64,000 nt of DNA from Flavisolibacter amylovorans. GTDB lineage: Bacteria; Bacteroidota; Bacteroidia; Chitinophagales; Chitinophagaceae. The stretch covers positions 372,001-436,000 of the forward strand of contig NZ_BAABGY010000007.1 of NCBI RefSeq assembly GCF_039541815.1, read 5' to 3'. Numbering within the stretch: the first letter of the stretch is position 1; every line of letters begins with the position of its first letter. Below, piece by piece: positions 16,383-25,774 of the stretch. The notes beneath the pieces are model-generated. The model had not been told where the DNA came from and ran no database searches. It was given only the letters and a program-made list of their open reading frames with translations. A program made the position numbers and the translations under genes.

Positions 16383-18489
16383 TGTCTGTTTCCTTTTGAG
16401 GTTGATCGATATGGCTGTCTTCAGGCTCCTTCTTGTTCTGCAGGTAATTGTAGATCTCCACCTGCGAGCGGATCGGCGGCTGGTGATCAGCTCTTACATA
16501 CTCGTTAATCAGGTTGTTGTCGAGAACCCGTGCCTTGATATTGTCCTGCAACTGGATGTTGATGATGTCCTTGAGCTCCTGCTTCAGGCGCTCGTCGAGG
16601 ATGGGGCAGGTCGCTTCCACGCGGTGGTCCAGGTTGCGGGTCATCCAGTCGGCCGAGGAAATGAAGATCTTCTCCTTGCCGCCGTTGTGGAAGATCCAGA
16701 CCCTCGCATGCTCCAGGTATTCATCTACTATCGAGATGGCCGTTACCGGCTTCTGAAAGCGCTCGCTTTCGGAGAACATGCAGAAGATGCCGCGGATGAT
16801 CAGCTTGATCTCCACGCCTTCCCGGGCTGCATGGTAGAGGGCTTCGATGATCTCCTCGTCGGATAGCGAGTTCATTTTGCCCATAAGCATCGCCGGCTTT
16901 CCCTTACGCGCATTCTTTACCTCGTTGTCGATCATCCGCAGGATCTCGCGGCGCGCGAACACCGGGCTCGGGATCAGCGTACTGCAGGCTTTCAGGAAGT
17001 GGGTGCCGGTCTTATAATGCTCGATATAGTTAAAGAGCCGGTTTACGTCCGACATGATGGCCCGGTTCGATGTGAGGAGGCAGTGGTCGGCATACACCTT
17101 CGACGTGCTTTCGTTCAGGTTGCCGGTGCTTACGAAGCCGTAGTGGATCACACGGTCGTGGAGGCGCTTGCGGATGAGGCACACTTTCGCATGCACCTTC
17201 ATATTCGGAATACCGATGAGCACTTTCACGCCTTCGTCTTCGAGGCGCTCCTTCCATTCGAGGTTGGCCTCCTCGTCGAAGCGGGCGCGCAGCTCCAGCA
17301 TCACCGTCACCTGCTTGCCGTTGCGCACGGCATTGATGAGGGCGTTGATCACTTTGGAGTTCCTCGCCAGCCGGTAGCAGGTGATCTTGATCGCGGTCAC
17401 GTCAGGGTCGATGGCCGATTCGCGCAGCAGGTCGATCACCGGGCTGTAGGAGTGATAGGGGAAGTTGAGCAGGATATCGCGCTCCAGCACCACGTCGGTA
17501 ATGCGGCGCTCGAGCAGGAGCGGGTGGTCGAAGGGCTTCCGGCGCGCACCCTGGTCCTTCAGCACCTGGAACGGGAACTCCATAAAGTGCCGGAAGTTGT
17601 GGATGCGCCCGCCGGGAATGAGGTTGTCGCGCTTCGTGAGGTTCATGCGGCGAATGAGGTATTCGAGCAGGCCCGGGTCCATTTCCTTGTCGTACACAAA
17701 GCGAACGGGCTTGCCCTTACGGCGGTTCTTGAGTCCTTTCTCGATCTTCTGGATCAGCGTCGTGGATACGTCGGCGTCCATGTCGATCTCGGCATCGCGC
17801 GTCACCTTGAACACGTTCGACTGGTAGTTGTCGTACCCGAAGTAGGAGAAGATGGTCGGCAGGTTGAAGCGGATGATGTCCTCGAGCAGGATGATGTGCT
17901 GCTCGCCATCCGGAGAGGGAAGGAGGATAAAGCGGTCGTTGAAGCGCTTCGGCACCTCGATGAGGGCATACTTGCGTTTCAACGCGCTCTCCTGCTTCGA
18001 CATCACCACGCCCAGGTAGATCGACTTGTCGCGCAGGAACGGGAAGTCGGGGATGCTCTCGATCATGAGCGGGATGACGTTCGGACTCACCTCGTTGTCG
18101 TAGTAGTCCTCCACAAAGCTTCGCTGCTCTGCGTTCAGGTCCTTTTCGGTAACGAGGAACACCTTTTGCTCCCGCATTTCGCGCAGGATGCCGTCCCAGA
18201 TGCGGTTGAATTCGCTTTGCTGGTTGAGCACCGTCATCTGGATCTCCTCGAGGATGCCTTCCGGGTTTTGCTCGAGGTGCATTTTAGCCTTGGCGCCGAA
18301 CTGGATCATGCGCTTCAGCGTAGCGACGCGTACGCGGAAGAACTCGTCGAGATTGTTGGAGAAAATGCCGAGAAAGCGGATGCGCGAAGAAAGCGACACG
18401 GAAGGGTCGGCAGCTTCCTGGAGCACCCTGCCGTTGAAGGAAAGCCAGCTGATGTCGCGTGGTATGATGCGTTTTTTGGGTATGGCCAT
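16363..18489 (-). CDS. ppk1: Polyphosphate kinase 1
   Basis: A 708-residue enzyme of normal length that reversibly makes polyphosphate from ATP. The domains appear in order: an N-terminal helical domain (DISWLSFNGRVLQEA), a head domain, then two phospholipase D-like domains. The autophosphorylated His is His433 in KVHAKVCLI, and FVSTGNLNESTSKVYADH is the adjoining conserved segment. A second conserved His occurs in DHRVEATCPI. It overlaps ppx and follows the heptose adenylyltransferase gene by 37 bases. Confidence 0.95.
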   Translation of the reverse strand: MAIPKKRIIPRDISWLSFNGRVLQEAADPSVSLSSRIRFLGIFSNNLDEFFRVRVATLKRMIQFGAKAKMHLEQNPEGILEEIQMTVLNQQSEFNRIWDGILREMREQKVFLVTEKDLNAEQRSFVEDYYDNEVSPNVIPLMIESIPDFPFLRDKSIYLGVVMSKQESALKRKYALIEVPKRFNDRFILLPSPDGEQHIILLEDIIRFNLPTIFSYFGYDNYQSNVFKVTRDAEIDMDADVSTTLIQKIEKGLKNRRKGKPVRFVYDKEMDPGLLEYLIRRMNLTKRDNLIPGGRIHNFRHFMEFPFQVLKDQGARRKPFDHPLLLERRITDVVLERDILLNFPYHSYSPVIDLLRESAIDPDVTAIKITCYRLARNSKVINALINAVRNGKQVTVMLELRARFDEEANLEWKERLEDEGVKVLIGIPNMKVHAKVCLIRKRLHDRVIHYGFVSTGNLNESTSKVYADHCLLTSNRAIMSDVNRLFNYIEHYKTGTHFLKACSTLIPSPVFARREILRMIDNEVKNARKGKPAMLMGKMNSLSDEEIIEALYHAAREGVEIKLIIRGIFCMFSESERFQKPVTAISIVDEYLEHARVWIFHNGGKEKIFISSADWMTRNLDHRVEATCPILDERLKQELKDIINIQLQDNIKARVLDNNLINEYVRADHQPPIRSQVEIYNYLQNKKEPEDSHIDQPQKETDSETGSN

Positions 18490-18526
18490 GCTTGAGGTCT
18501 ATGGTTTGAGGCCGGTTGGGCCTTTG

Positions 18527-19015
18527 CTATTGCTTCATCTTTTCAATAATGCCGGTTGTGGAGAACCCTTCCCGGATGGGGTTGATCACCACGCGTCCGC
18601 CTGCCGCCTGCACTTCGGCAGCGCCCGCGATGTCTTCCACTTTGTAGTCGCCCCCTTTTACCAGCACATCCGGAAGCAACGCGGCAATAAGTTCGCGCGG
18701 GGTATCCTCCCCGAAGAGCACTACGGCATCTACCATCAACAACGAAGCCAGAACCATAGCGCGGCTCTGCTCATCATTCAGCGGTCGGCTTTCGCCTTTG
18801 AGGCGCTTCACGGAGGCGTCGCTGTTAAGGCCTACCACCAGATAATCGGCCTCGGCGGCAGCGGCGGAGAGCGAGTCGATATGGCCGGCGTGCAGGAGGT
18901 CGAAGCAGCCGTTGGTAAAGGCGATCGTTTTCCCGGGGAGGCGCCATTGCTGGGCGCGGCGGAGCAGTTCGGGCAGCTGCAGGATCTTATTGCGGTACGA
19001 CAGGGGAGCTTTCAT
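18527..19015 (-). CDS. rfaE2: D-glycero-beta-D-manno-heptose 1-phosphate adenylyltransferase
   Basis: A 162-residue nucleotidyltransferase matching the C-terminal half of bifunctional HldE. TNGCFDLLHAGH contains the HxGH site (His42-His45) and GLNSDASVKRLKGESRP binds nucleotide; the end has STTGIIEKMK. It makes ADP-heptose for the lipopolysaccharide core. The kinase half is not in this window, so it is presumably a separate gene. The start lies 29 bases inside the upstream membrane-protein gene. Confidence 0.9.
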   Translation of the reverse strand: MKAPLSYRNKILQLPELLRRAQQWRLPGKTIAFTNGCFDLLHAGHIDSLSAAAAEADYLVVGLNSDASVKRLKGESRPLNDEQSRAMVLASLLMVDAVVLFGEDTPRELIAALLPDVLVKGGDYKVEDIAGAAEVQAAGGRVVINPIREGFSTTGIIEKMKQ

Positions 19016-20018
19016 GATCGCGGTTTTTGTTGAAGCGGGAGAGGAGCGAAAAGCAGAGTACGCCTACGATCAGCACCACCACCGTTTGCACTACCCAGAG
19101 CAGCCAGCCGAGCGCGACGCCGATCGTGTTTTCGTCGAGCCCGTACCAGCTCATGAGCTTGCCTACGAGCACGGCATACGCCCCGATGCCCCCCGGTGTG
19201 ATGACCATACCTACAGAGCCGACGGCCAGGGTGGTGAGCCCGCCGCCGATGCCGAGGTGCGCCGTTTCGCGGAGCGCATAGATTCCGAGCGTGGTTCCCG
19301 CAAGGTACAAGACCCAGATGAGGATCGTTTGAATAAGAAAGGCGCCTTTTTGCTGTACGAAGCGGATGGAGGAAAGACCGTGTCCGATACCGCGCACCAC
19401 GTTTTTTAATTTGCCGATAAAGTCGATATGCCCGAAGCGCTTCAGCACGAAAAAGAGCAGGGCTACGAAGAGCAGTGCGCCACCCGCCATCAGGGCGATC
19501 TTCCGAACCGATGCTTCCCCGCTGCCATCGGACACGATACCCGAGAAGCGCTCGCGGATCGGCGCGCTGATGATGTCGCCCTGGAAGAGAAAGGCGCAGG
19601 CAAAGGCGATGAGCAGGCATACCACATCAACGGCCCGCTCCATCACGATGGTGCCTACGAGCTTGTCGACCCGAAGCTTTTCGTAGCGGGAGAGGATGGT
19701 GCACTTCATCACCTCGCCGAGGCGCGGCACGCCGGAGTTGACGAGGTAGCCGATCATAACGGCGGCGAACACGTTGAAGTTGGAAGGGCGGTATCCGAGC
19801 GGCTCCATGAGGATCTTCCAACGGAGGGCCCTTACGTAGTGTGCGAGCACGAGCAGGAGAAAGGCCGGCACGATCAGCCAGTGGCGGGCGCGGGCCAGCG
19901 CATCCTTGATCTGTAGCCACTGCTCGTGGTGGATGTCTTTTACGGATAGCCAGACGAAGAAAAGGCCGAGCCCCAGGAAGAACAGATATTGTACAACGGT
20001 CAGTACCTTTTTCTTCAT
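18987..20018 (-). CDS. Lysylphosphatidylglycerol synthase TM-domain (UPF0104-like) protein
   Basis: A 343-residue integral membrane protein with about eight predicted segments. The motif GYLVNSGVPRLGEVMKCTILSRYE, with RxGE after a small-residue stretch, and VITPGGIGAYAVLVG are typical of the LPG_synthase_TM / flippase-like family. It lacks the soluble aminoacyl-transferase domain of MprF, so it may flip a lipid-linked precursor rather than modify lipids. The ATG at 20018 begins MKKKVLTVVQ; residues further upstream belong to another frame. Confidence 0.85.
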   Translation of the reverse strand: MKKKVLTVVQYLFFLGLGLFFVWLSVKDIHHEQWLQIKDALARARHWLIVPAFLLLVLAHYVRALRWKILMEPLGYRPSNFNVFAAVMIGYLVNSGVPRLGEVMKCTILSRYEKLRVDKLVGTIVMERAVDVVCLLIAFACAFLFQGDIISAPIRERFSGIVSDGSGEASVRKIALMAGGALLFVALLFFVLKRFGHIDFIGKLKNVVRGIGHGLSSIRFVQQKGAFLIQTILIWVLYLAGTTLGIYALRETAHLGIGGGLTTLAVGSVGMVITPGGIGAYAVLVGKLMSWYGLDENTIGVALGWLLWVVQTVVVLIVGVLCFSLLSRFNKNRDHESSPVVPQ

Positions 20019-20062
20019 GCGGCAATATAGCCCGGGCACGGCCAACGGCCAAGTATTTGGCG

Positions 20063-20407
20063 TTATCGTTTGTTGCCTTCGCGCGGGAATACGATGAAGG
20101 GCTGGAAGGTCTTTGCTTCCTCGAAGGGCATCGAGCAGTAGGAGATGATCACCACCACGTCGCCGACCATTCCCTTGCGGGCGGCGGGCCCGTTGAGGCA
20201 GCACACGCCGGAGCCGCGCTTGCCCTTGATCAGGTAGGTCTCGAGGCGCTCGCCGTTGTTGACGTTCACCACCTGCACCTGCTCGTTCTCGATCATGTTG
20301 GCGGCGTCCATCAGGTCCTCGTCGAGGGTGAGCGATCCTACGTAGTGCAGGTTGGCCTCGGTGATCACGGCGCGGTGTACTTTGGATTTTAAAACGGTCA
20401 CGGTCAT
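20063..20407 (-). CDS. panD: Aspartate 1-decarboxylase
   Basis: A 114-residue pyruvoyl enzyme precursor that makes beta-alanine for pantothenate. Self-cleavage should occur between Gly24 and Ser25 in LHYVGSLTLD, giving the pyruvoyl group on the larger chain. RAVITEANL, NNGERLETYLI and CCLNGPAARK are family motifs. It follows panC by 106 bases, with a word array in the leader. Confidence 0.95.
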   Translation of the reverse strand: MTVTVLKSKVHRAVITEANLHYVGSLTLDEDLMDAANMIENEQVQVVNVNNGERLETYLIKGKRGSGVCCLNGPAARKGMVGDVVVIISYCSMPFEEAKTFQPFIVFPREGNKR

Positions 20408-20426
20408 AAGGCCGCAAAGGTAGGAT

Positions 20427-20457
20427 GTCTATTGGTCTATTCGTTTATTGGTAATCG
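20427..20457. repeat. Word array, TTATTGG type
   Basis: TCTATTGGTCTATTCGTTTATTGG lies on the plus strand within the panC-panD gap, 19 bases before the panD start. No inverted partner was seen nearby. Confidence 0.55.
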
Positions 20458-20513
20458 GGTGGCGTCCGGCAATAACTTATCTCATTGTGTTGAGCCTTTC
20501 ACGGCTCACCCGC

Positions 20514-21356
20514 TCACTCGATCACCATATTGTCGATCAGCCGGATGCCCCCGATCGAAGCGGCCACGAGCACAACGGCGGGCCGCTGCTTGTCGGACAG
20601 CGGTGCCAGGTCGGCCGGGCGACAAAGCGCCACATAGTCAACGGCAAACCCATCCTGCTCGAGCTCCTGCGTGGCACGGGCCTCAAGGGCACGGTTGTCG
20701 GTCGTGAAAAAATCCTCCCGGACCCGATTGAGGCTGCGGAAGAGGGCGAGGGCCTTCGTGCGTTGTTCGGCACTGAGGCGCAGGTTGCGGCTGCTCATCG
20801 CGAGGCCGCTTTCCTCGCGCATCGTCGGCTCGATCGACAGGCGGATTTGGTCGGTTGCGCCCATCAGTTCGAGCAGGCGGCGGATCACCATGCACTGCTG
20901 GAAGTCCTTCTGGCCCAAGTAGAGCACATCGGGGTGCACTACCTCGAGCAGGCGCTCCACCACCTCGCACACACCCTGGAAATGGCCGGGCCGGAAGGCG
21001 CCTTCCAGCACCGTTTCCAGCGTGCCCAGGTCGTACTGCTTCTTCACATGCCCGTCGGGATATACCTCGCGGACGGAGGGCAGGAACAGGACATCGGTAC
21101 CGGCACCCAGGAGCTGCTCCACATCGCGGTCGATGGTGACCGGGTAGTTGCTGAAGTCGTCGGGATTGTTGAACTGGGTGGGGTTGACGAAGATGGAGCA
21201 GACGCTGAGGCCGCACTCGGCCTTGGCTTTCCGGAGCAGCGAAAGGTGGCCCTCGTGGAGGGCGCCCATGGTGGGTACGAAGCCCACCGACAGCCCTTCG
21301 CGCTGGCGGAGCGCGAGGTAGGCGGAGAGCTCGCGGGCCGTTTTAAAAATGTTCAT
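20514..21356 (-). CDS. panC: Pantothenate synthetase
   Basis: A 280-residue enzyme that joins pantoate and beta-alanine using ATP. VGFVPTMGALHEGHLSLL carries the HxGH nucleotide site; FVNPTQFNNPDD, YLGQKDFQQC and SSRNLRLSAEQR are all canonical. It starts divergently from the glycogen-synthase-like gene, an arrangement I know from many Bacteroidota. It probably heads the long minus-strand unit down to panB. Confidence 0.95.
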   Translation of the reverse strand: MNIFKTARELSAYLALRQREGLSVGFVPTMGALHEGHLSLLRKAKAECGLSVCSIFVNPTQFNNPDDFSNYPVTIDRDVEQLLGAGTDVLFLPSVREVYPDGHVKKQYDLGTLETVLEGAFRPGHFQGVCEVVERLLEVVHPDVLYLGQKDFQQCMVIRRLLELMGATDQIRLSIEPTMREESGLAMSSRNLRLSAEQRTKALALFRSLNRVREDFFTTDNRALEARATQELEQDGFAVDYVALCRPADLAPLSDKQRPAVVLVAASIGGIRLIDNMVIE

Positions 21357-21404
21357 GGAAGCAGCAGGTATTCATTTATAGGGGCGGCTTTGGCAAGAAA
21401 TAGT

Positions 21405-21412
21405 TACCTTTG
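21405..21412 (+). promoter_or_regulatory. Bacteroidota -7 box (TACCTTTG)
   Basis: TACCTTTG fits TAnnTTTG and lies 36 bases before the ATG of the glycogen-synthase-like gene. Confidence 0.55.
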
Positions 21413-21447
21413 CACACCTTTTATAAGGCTAAAACCGGGTTTAACCA

Positions 21448-22263
21448 ATGTCAGCAAAGAAAAGAATTTTATTTATAGCCAATGAAATGTCGCCCTACCT
21501 GGAGCTGACAGAATTCTCGGAGATCGTCAACCGACTGGCGATCAAGGCAAATGATAATGGCTTCGAGGTACGCTGCATCATGCCCCGCTTTGGCACCATC
21601 AATGAGCGCCGCCACCGCCTCCACGAAGTGGTACGCCTTTCCGGCATCAACGTGTCGGTCGACAACGAAGACTTCCCCCTGCAGATCAAGGTGGCCTCCC
21701 TGCCCAATGCCCGCCTGCAGGTTTATTTCCTCGACAACGAGGACCTGTTCAAGCGCAAGACCGTATTCAACGACGAGAAGGACGCCTGGTACGACGACAA
21801 CGGCCTCCGCACCGTGTTCTTCTGCAAGGGCGCACTGGAAACCGTGAAGAAATTCGGCTGGCCCCCGGACATCATCCATTGCTCCGGCTGGATGACCGCA
21901 CTCATTCCGGCTTACCTGAAAACAGTGTACAAGAAAGAGCCGGTGTTTGCACACAGCAAGGTAGTATACACGATCGGCGAGAATACCTTTGAAGAAGGCC
22001 TCGGCGACGATTTCATCAAGAAAGCCCTCATTCACCAGACCCTCAAGGAGAAGGACCTCGATGCCTTCAAGGGTGCGAACAACGCCGGCCTGTTCCAGGG
22101 CGGTGCCACACATGCCGATGCCATTACGTTCGGCTCGGAGTCGGTGGATCCCGCGCTGCTGGATGCCTTCTCCAAGGTGCGCGGCAAGAAGACCTTGCCC
22201 TATAATGCAGAGTCTGATTTAACAGACTATTTACAGTTGTATGTCGATCTTGCGGGCAAGTGA
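21448..22263 (+). CDS. Glycogen/starch synthase-like protein, N-terminal domain only
   Basis: A 271-residue protein that matches the N-terminal Rossmann domain of GT5 glycogen synthases (ILFIANEMSPYLELTEFSEI, PDIIHCSGWMTALIPAYLKT, YTIGENTFEEG). Two things are missing: the K-x-G-G-L ADP-glucose motif near the N-terminus is replaced by LELTEFSEI, and the whole C-terminal catalytic half is absent. Proteins of this short type are common in Bacteroidota, so it is probably not a recent truncation. Glycogen synthase activity is doubtful. Confidence 0.82.
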   Translation: MSAKKRILFIANEMSPYLELTEFSEIVNRLAIKANDNGFEVRCIMPRFGTINERRHRLHEVVRLSGINVSVDNEDFPLQIKVASLPNARLQVYFLDNEDLFKRKTVFNDEKDAWYDDNGLRTVFFCKGALETVKKFGWPPDIIHCSGWMTALIPAYLKTVYKKEPVFAHSKVVYTIGENTFEEGLGDDFIKKALIHQTLKEKDLDAFKGANNAGLFQGGATHADAITFGSESVDPALLDAFSKVRGKKTLPYNAESDLTDYLQLYVDLAGK

Positions 22264-22363
22264 TCCCCTGCTTTGATACAGCAGGGTGGCGCGTTTGCGG
22301 CGAGCGGATTTTTCTGCAGGCCGCTGTTGCCCGGAACCTCCATCAACACCTCAAAATCATTTC

Positions 22364-23857
22364 GTGAAGAAATTCAGTTGGCCCCTCGTGGCCTTGGCAG
22401 TATTCGTTACGTTCGGCTGGGCGATCTCCTCTTGCCGTAAGATCAATGAAGCAACGGAGCTGGGTGGTGGACTCGTTCCACCGGTCGACAATATCAACAC
22501 GTTCGATACCGTGCTCCAGGTGCGGTCCAATAATGTTCCCCGCAACGATACGGGCAGCGTATTTGTGACCGACGAAATGGCTGTCGGCTACCTCAACGAC
22601 GCCACTTTCGGTACCACCAAGGCCGACCTGTATTTCAACATCGGGCCACGCGCGTACAAGAGCAGCCCGTTCAATAACGCCGACTCGGTAGTAGGTGTTG
22701 ACTCTGTTGTACTGAGCCTTGCCTATACCGGCAACTACTATGGCGATACGACCTCCGATGTTACGGTAAACGTTTCGGAGATCAACGATCCTTTGTATAA
22801 AGACAGCTCGCTCTATTCGGTACAGCATCCCGCATTTACCACCGGCGCCTCACTGGGATCGAGGACCTTCGCGCTCCGCGAGCTGAATGACTCCGTGCGC
22901 ATGATTCGGGCCCGCGACACCTTTAAGGTGGCGAACGTGCTCCGGGTGCGCCTGAACAACTCCTTCGGAGAACGCCTTGCTTCCTTCGATACCCTCACCA
23001 ACTCTGTCATTGGCGGCTATGCCAGCTATACGAATTTTTATAAGCTCGTACCCGGCCTCGCCATCACCACAACGCAGAGCGGCGCGAGCAACAGCATCGG
23101 CTATTACACGCTCGCCGACACCAGCAAGTCGCGCCTCATCGTTTATTGCCGGATCAAGCGTGGCGGAAAGATCGATACCACGTCGGTGCCCTTCTACCAC
23201 GGCCTCTATAGCTCCGGTTTCCAATCGACGACCGGCTCCAACAGCGACCTGAAGCCCCGCGGCACACAGGCTAACCTGATCCGCCGCACCCATGCCGGTC
23301 CGTTCCTGGCCGCCCTCAACAACGGCAACCCGGACGACGAGCTGGTGTACCTGCAGTCGGAGCCCGGCTCCGGCGCCACCATTCATATTCCCGCGCTCAA
23401 CACCCTTTCGAACCGCGTGGTACACCGCGCCGAGCTCATCGTAACACAGGAGCCGAACGTGCCGAACACAACCTACCCGGCACCCCGTAACCTGCTGCTC
23501 GCCCGCGGCTCGGCTGTGGACTCGCTGCGCGGCGTTACCGACGACTCGCTGACGGCGACGGTTCCGAGCGGCTCGGTCAACATCGGTCTCTTCGGGGGCA
23601 ACCTGCTGTCCGACGGCACTTACCGGTTCAACCTGACCCGCCATGTGCAGGACATCATTACCCATGGCCGTCCGAACGACACGCTTTACCTCTTCGCACC
23701 CTTCCGCACCACGTTGAAGGACGCCCGCTTCTTTGCGCGGCAACGGAACGTCACCGTAGGCCCGCGTATGGGCTGGGGCCGTGTGGTGGTTACCGGAGGT
23801 GCGTTTGCCGACGGTGCCCGCCGGATGCGCCTGCGCATCGTTTACTCGCGCCTGTGA
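22364..23857 (+). CDS. DUF4270 lipoprotein
   Basis: A 497-residue protein beginning with GTG at 22364, followed by a basic and hydrophobic segment and the lipobox AISSC (Cys near residue 24). The mature part begins RKINEATELGGGLVPPVDNINTF, which with the repeated T/S-rich beta segments is typical of DUF4270 lipoproteins that often follow the short glycogen-synthase-like gene in Bacteroidota. It should sit on the cell envelope; function unknown. Confidence 0.85.
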   Translation: MKKFSWPLVALAVFVTFGWAISSCRKINEATELGGGLVPPVDNINTFDTVLQVRSNNVPRNDTGSVFVTDEMAVGYLNDATFGTTKADLYFNIGPRAYKSSPFNNADSVVGVDSVVLSLAYTGNYYGDTTSDVTVNVSEINDPLYKDSSLYSVQHPAFTTGASLGSRTFALRELNDSVRMIRARDTFKVANVLRVRLNNSFGERLASFDTLTNSVIGGYASYTNFYKLVPGLAITTTQSGASNSIGYYTLADTSKSRLIVYCRIKRGGKIDTTSVPFYHGLYSSGFQSTTGSNSDLKPRGTQANLIRRTHAGPFLAALNNGNPDDELVYLQSEPGSGATIHIPALNTLSNRVVHRAELIVTQEPNVPNTTYPAPRNLLLARGSAVDSLRGVTDDSLTATVPSGSVNIGLFGGNLLSDGTYRFNLTRHVQDIITHGRPNDTLYLFAPFRTTLKDARFFARQRNVTVGPRMGWGRVVVTGGAFADGARRMRLRIVYSRL

Positions 23858-23884
23858 TCCTGACTGATTTAAAACACAGGACCC

Positions 23885-23892
23885 TATATTTG
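23885..23892 (+). promoter_or_regulatory. Bacteroidota -7 box (TATATTTG) of metK
   Basis: TATATTTG fits TAnnTTTG, 43 bases before the metK start. No SAM riboswitch structure was recognised in the leader. Confidence 0.55.
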
Positions 23893-23934
23893 CAACCTGT
23901 TTCTTTTTACAACCACTTTTAATCTAAGCCACGC

Positions 23935-25185
23935 ATGCCTTATCTATTTACTTCGGAAAGCGTATCCGAAGGCCATCCCGACAAAGTTGCCGACCAGATC
24001 TCCGATGCGCTGATCGACCATTTCCTGGCCATGGACCCCCAGTCGAAGGTCGCTTGTGAGACCCTGGTGACGACCGGCCAGGTGGTGCTGGCAGGCGAAG
24101 TGAAGTCGCGCGCCTACCTCGACGTACAGGACATCGCCCGCGACGTGATCCGCCGTATCGGGTACACCAAGAGCGAATACATGTTCGAGGCTAACTCCTG
24201 TGGTATCCTCTCCGCTATTCACGAGCAATCGTCTGATATCAACCAGGGCGTTGATCGCCAGAAGAAAGAAGAGCAGGGCGCCGGCGACCAGGGCATGATG
24301 TTCGGTTATGCCACCAACGAGACCGAGGATTTCATGCCGCTTGCGCTCGACCTCGCGCACAAGCTGCTCATCGAGCTTGCCGCGCTGCGCCGCGAGAACA
24401 AGCAGATCAAATACCTGCGTCCTGATGCCAAGAGCCAGGTAACGCTCGAGTACGACGATAACAACCGTCCCGTGCGCATCGATACCATCGTGGTCTCCAC
24501 GCAGCACGACGATTTCGATACCGAGAAGAAGATGGCCGACAAGATCCAGCAGGACATCATCAACATCTTGATCCCGCGCGTGAAGGCCAAGTACAAGAAG
24601 TACGCGAAGCTGTTCAACAGCGAGATTAAGTACCACATCAACCCCACGGGCAAGTTCGTGATCGGCGGCCCCCACGGCGACACCGGCCTCACCGGCCGCA
24701 AGATCATCGTGGATACCTACGGTGGCAAGGGTGCCCACGGTGGTGGCGCCTTCTCCGGCAAGGATCCTTCCAAGGTAGACCGCTCGGCCGCTTACGCCAC
24801 GCGTCACATCGCTAAAAACCTCGTGGCAGCAGGATTGTGCGACGAGATCCTGGTGCAGGTGTCGTACGCGATCGGCGTAGCACAGCCTACTTCCATCAAC
24901 GTCAATACCTACGGCACCGCCAAGGTGGAGATGAGTGATGCCGAGATCGCCGAGATCGTAGCCGGCATCTTCGACATGCGCCCCTACTTCATTGAGCAGC
25001 GCCTGAAGCTGCGCAACCCCATCTACAGCGAGACGGCCGCTTACGGACACATGGGCCGTACGCCGGAAGTGGTGACGAAAGAGTTTTTGGCCCCCGGTGG
25101 TAAGATCGTGAAGAAGAAAGTGGAGCTGTTTACCTGGGAAAAGCTCGATTACGTTTCCAAAGTGAAGAAGGCCTTCGGTCTCTGA
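23935..25185 (+). CDS. metK: S-adenosylmethionine synthetase
   Basis: A 416-residue enzyme that makes S-adenosylmethionine from methionine and ATP. FTSESVSEGHPDKVADQISDA, GDQGMMFGYA, GGPHGDTGLTGRKIIVDTYGG and GGGAFSGKDPSKVDRSAAY are the standard substrate and phosphate motifs. The length and order of domains are normal. It is followed by a strong terminator and appears monocistronic. Confidence 0.97.
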   Translation: MPYLFTSESVSEGHPDKVADQISDALIDHFLAMDPQSKVACETLVTTGQVVLAGEVKSRAYLDVQDIARDVIRRIGYTKSEYMFEANSCGILSAIHEQSSDINQGVDRQKKEEQGAGDQGMMFGYATNETEDFMPLALDLAHKLLIELAALRRENKQIKYLRPDAKSQVTLEYDDNNRPVRIDTIVVSTQHDDFDTEKKMADKIQQDIINILIPRVKAKYKKYAKLFNSEIKYHINPTGKFVIGGPHGDTGLTGRKIIVDTYGGKGAHGGGAFSGKDPSKVDRSAAYATRHIAKNLVAAGLCDEILVQVSYAIGVAQPTSINVNTYGTAKVEMSDAEIAEIVAGIFDMRPYFIEQRLKLRNPIYSETAAYGHMGRTPEVVTKEFLAPGGKIVKKKVELFTWEKLDYVSKVKKAFGL

Positions 25186-25203
25186 TCATCGAAATAGCAA
25201 ATG

Positions 25204-25233
25204 AAAACCTCCGCCTACCGCGGAGGTTTTTTT
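25204..25233 (+). terminator. Terminator of metK
   Basis: Stem AACCTCCGC/GCGGAGGTT with a CTACC loop followed by seven T. Confidence 0.9.
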
Positions 25234-25244
25234 ATATTGGGGTA

Positions 25245-25751
25245 ATGAAACGACGCTTGTTCTTTCCGGCATTGGCAACGATCGTGATGCTCCTCGTAAT
25301 GCGGTACCAGGGCGCCGCCCTCGTGCACAGTCCGGTGAGCAAACGGGGGATTATCGACCTTGAGTTTGCCTGGACCGAAGCGCGTTTCGCCGAGTTGATG
25401 GCGCTCTGGAAGCCGTGGGAAGTCACGCTCAATTTTTACCTCGACTTTCTCTTCATAGTAGCCTACACCTGGTTTTTTTGGACGGCGGCTCGCCACATGC
25501 GGGCACGCTTCCGCAAGCCGGCAGTGCCCGGTGTATTTGCGGCCCTGGCCCTTGCTGCCGGCGGGCTGGACGTTGTGGAAAATGGCCTGCTTCTTTTCCG
25601 GGTGCTGGGCGGAAGCGGTACCTGGGCGCTGCAGGGCGCAGCCCTGGCCGCTGCACTCAAGTTTGCCGCCCTGGCGGCGGTAGCCGCGTTCCTGTTATGG
25701 ACCGCGGTATCCCGGCGAAACGGGACCGGGGCTACGATTCCCGCGCTTTAA
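25245..25751 (+). CDS. Hypothetical four-helix membrane protein
   Basis: A 168-residue protein with four predicted membrane segments (about residues 5-22, 62-80, 95-115 and 128-155) and a soluble loop between the first two containing GIIDLEFAWTEARF. A G-LDVVENGLL motif lies before segment four. No family is recognised with certainty. The ATG at 25245 is eleven bases after the metK terminator. Confidence 0.7.
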   Translation: MKRRLFFPALATIVMLLVMRYQGAALVHSPVSKRGIIDLEFAWTEARFAELMALWKPWEVTLNFYLDFLFIVAYTWFFWTAARHMRARFRKPAVPGVFAALALAAGGLDVVENGLLLFRVLGGSGTWALQGAALAAALKFAALAAVAAFLLWTAVSRRNGTGATIPAL

Positions 25752-25774
25752 TGCCGGGGGCTTACCTTTAGGCC

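Noticed and set aside
16999..18495. 498-residue open frame antisense to ppk1
   Set aside because: Valine-, histidine- and leucine-rich composition with no motif, while ppk1 is certain.
23858..23934. SAM riboswitch before metK
   Set aside because: The leader is short and AT-rich without the pseudoknot elements of known SAM classes.
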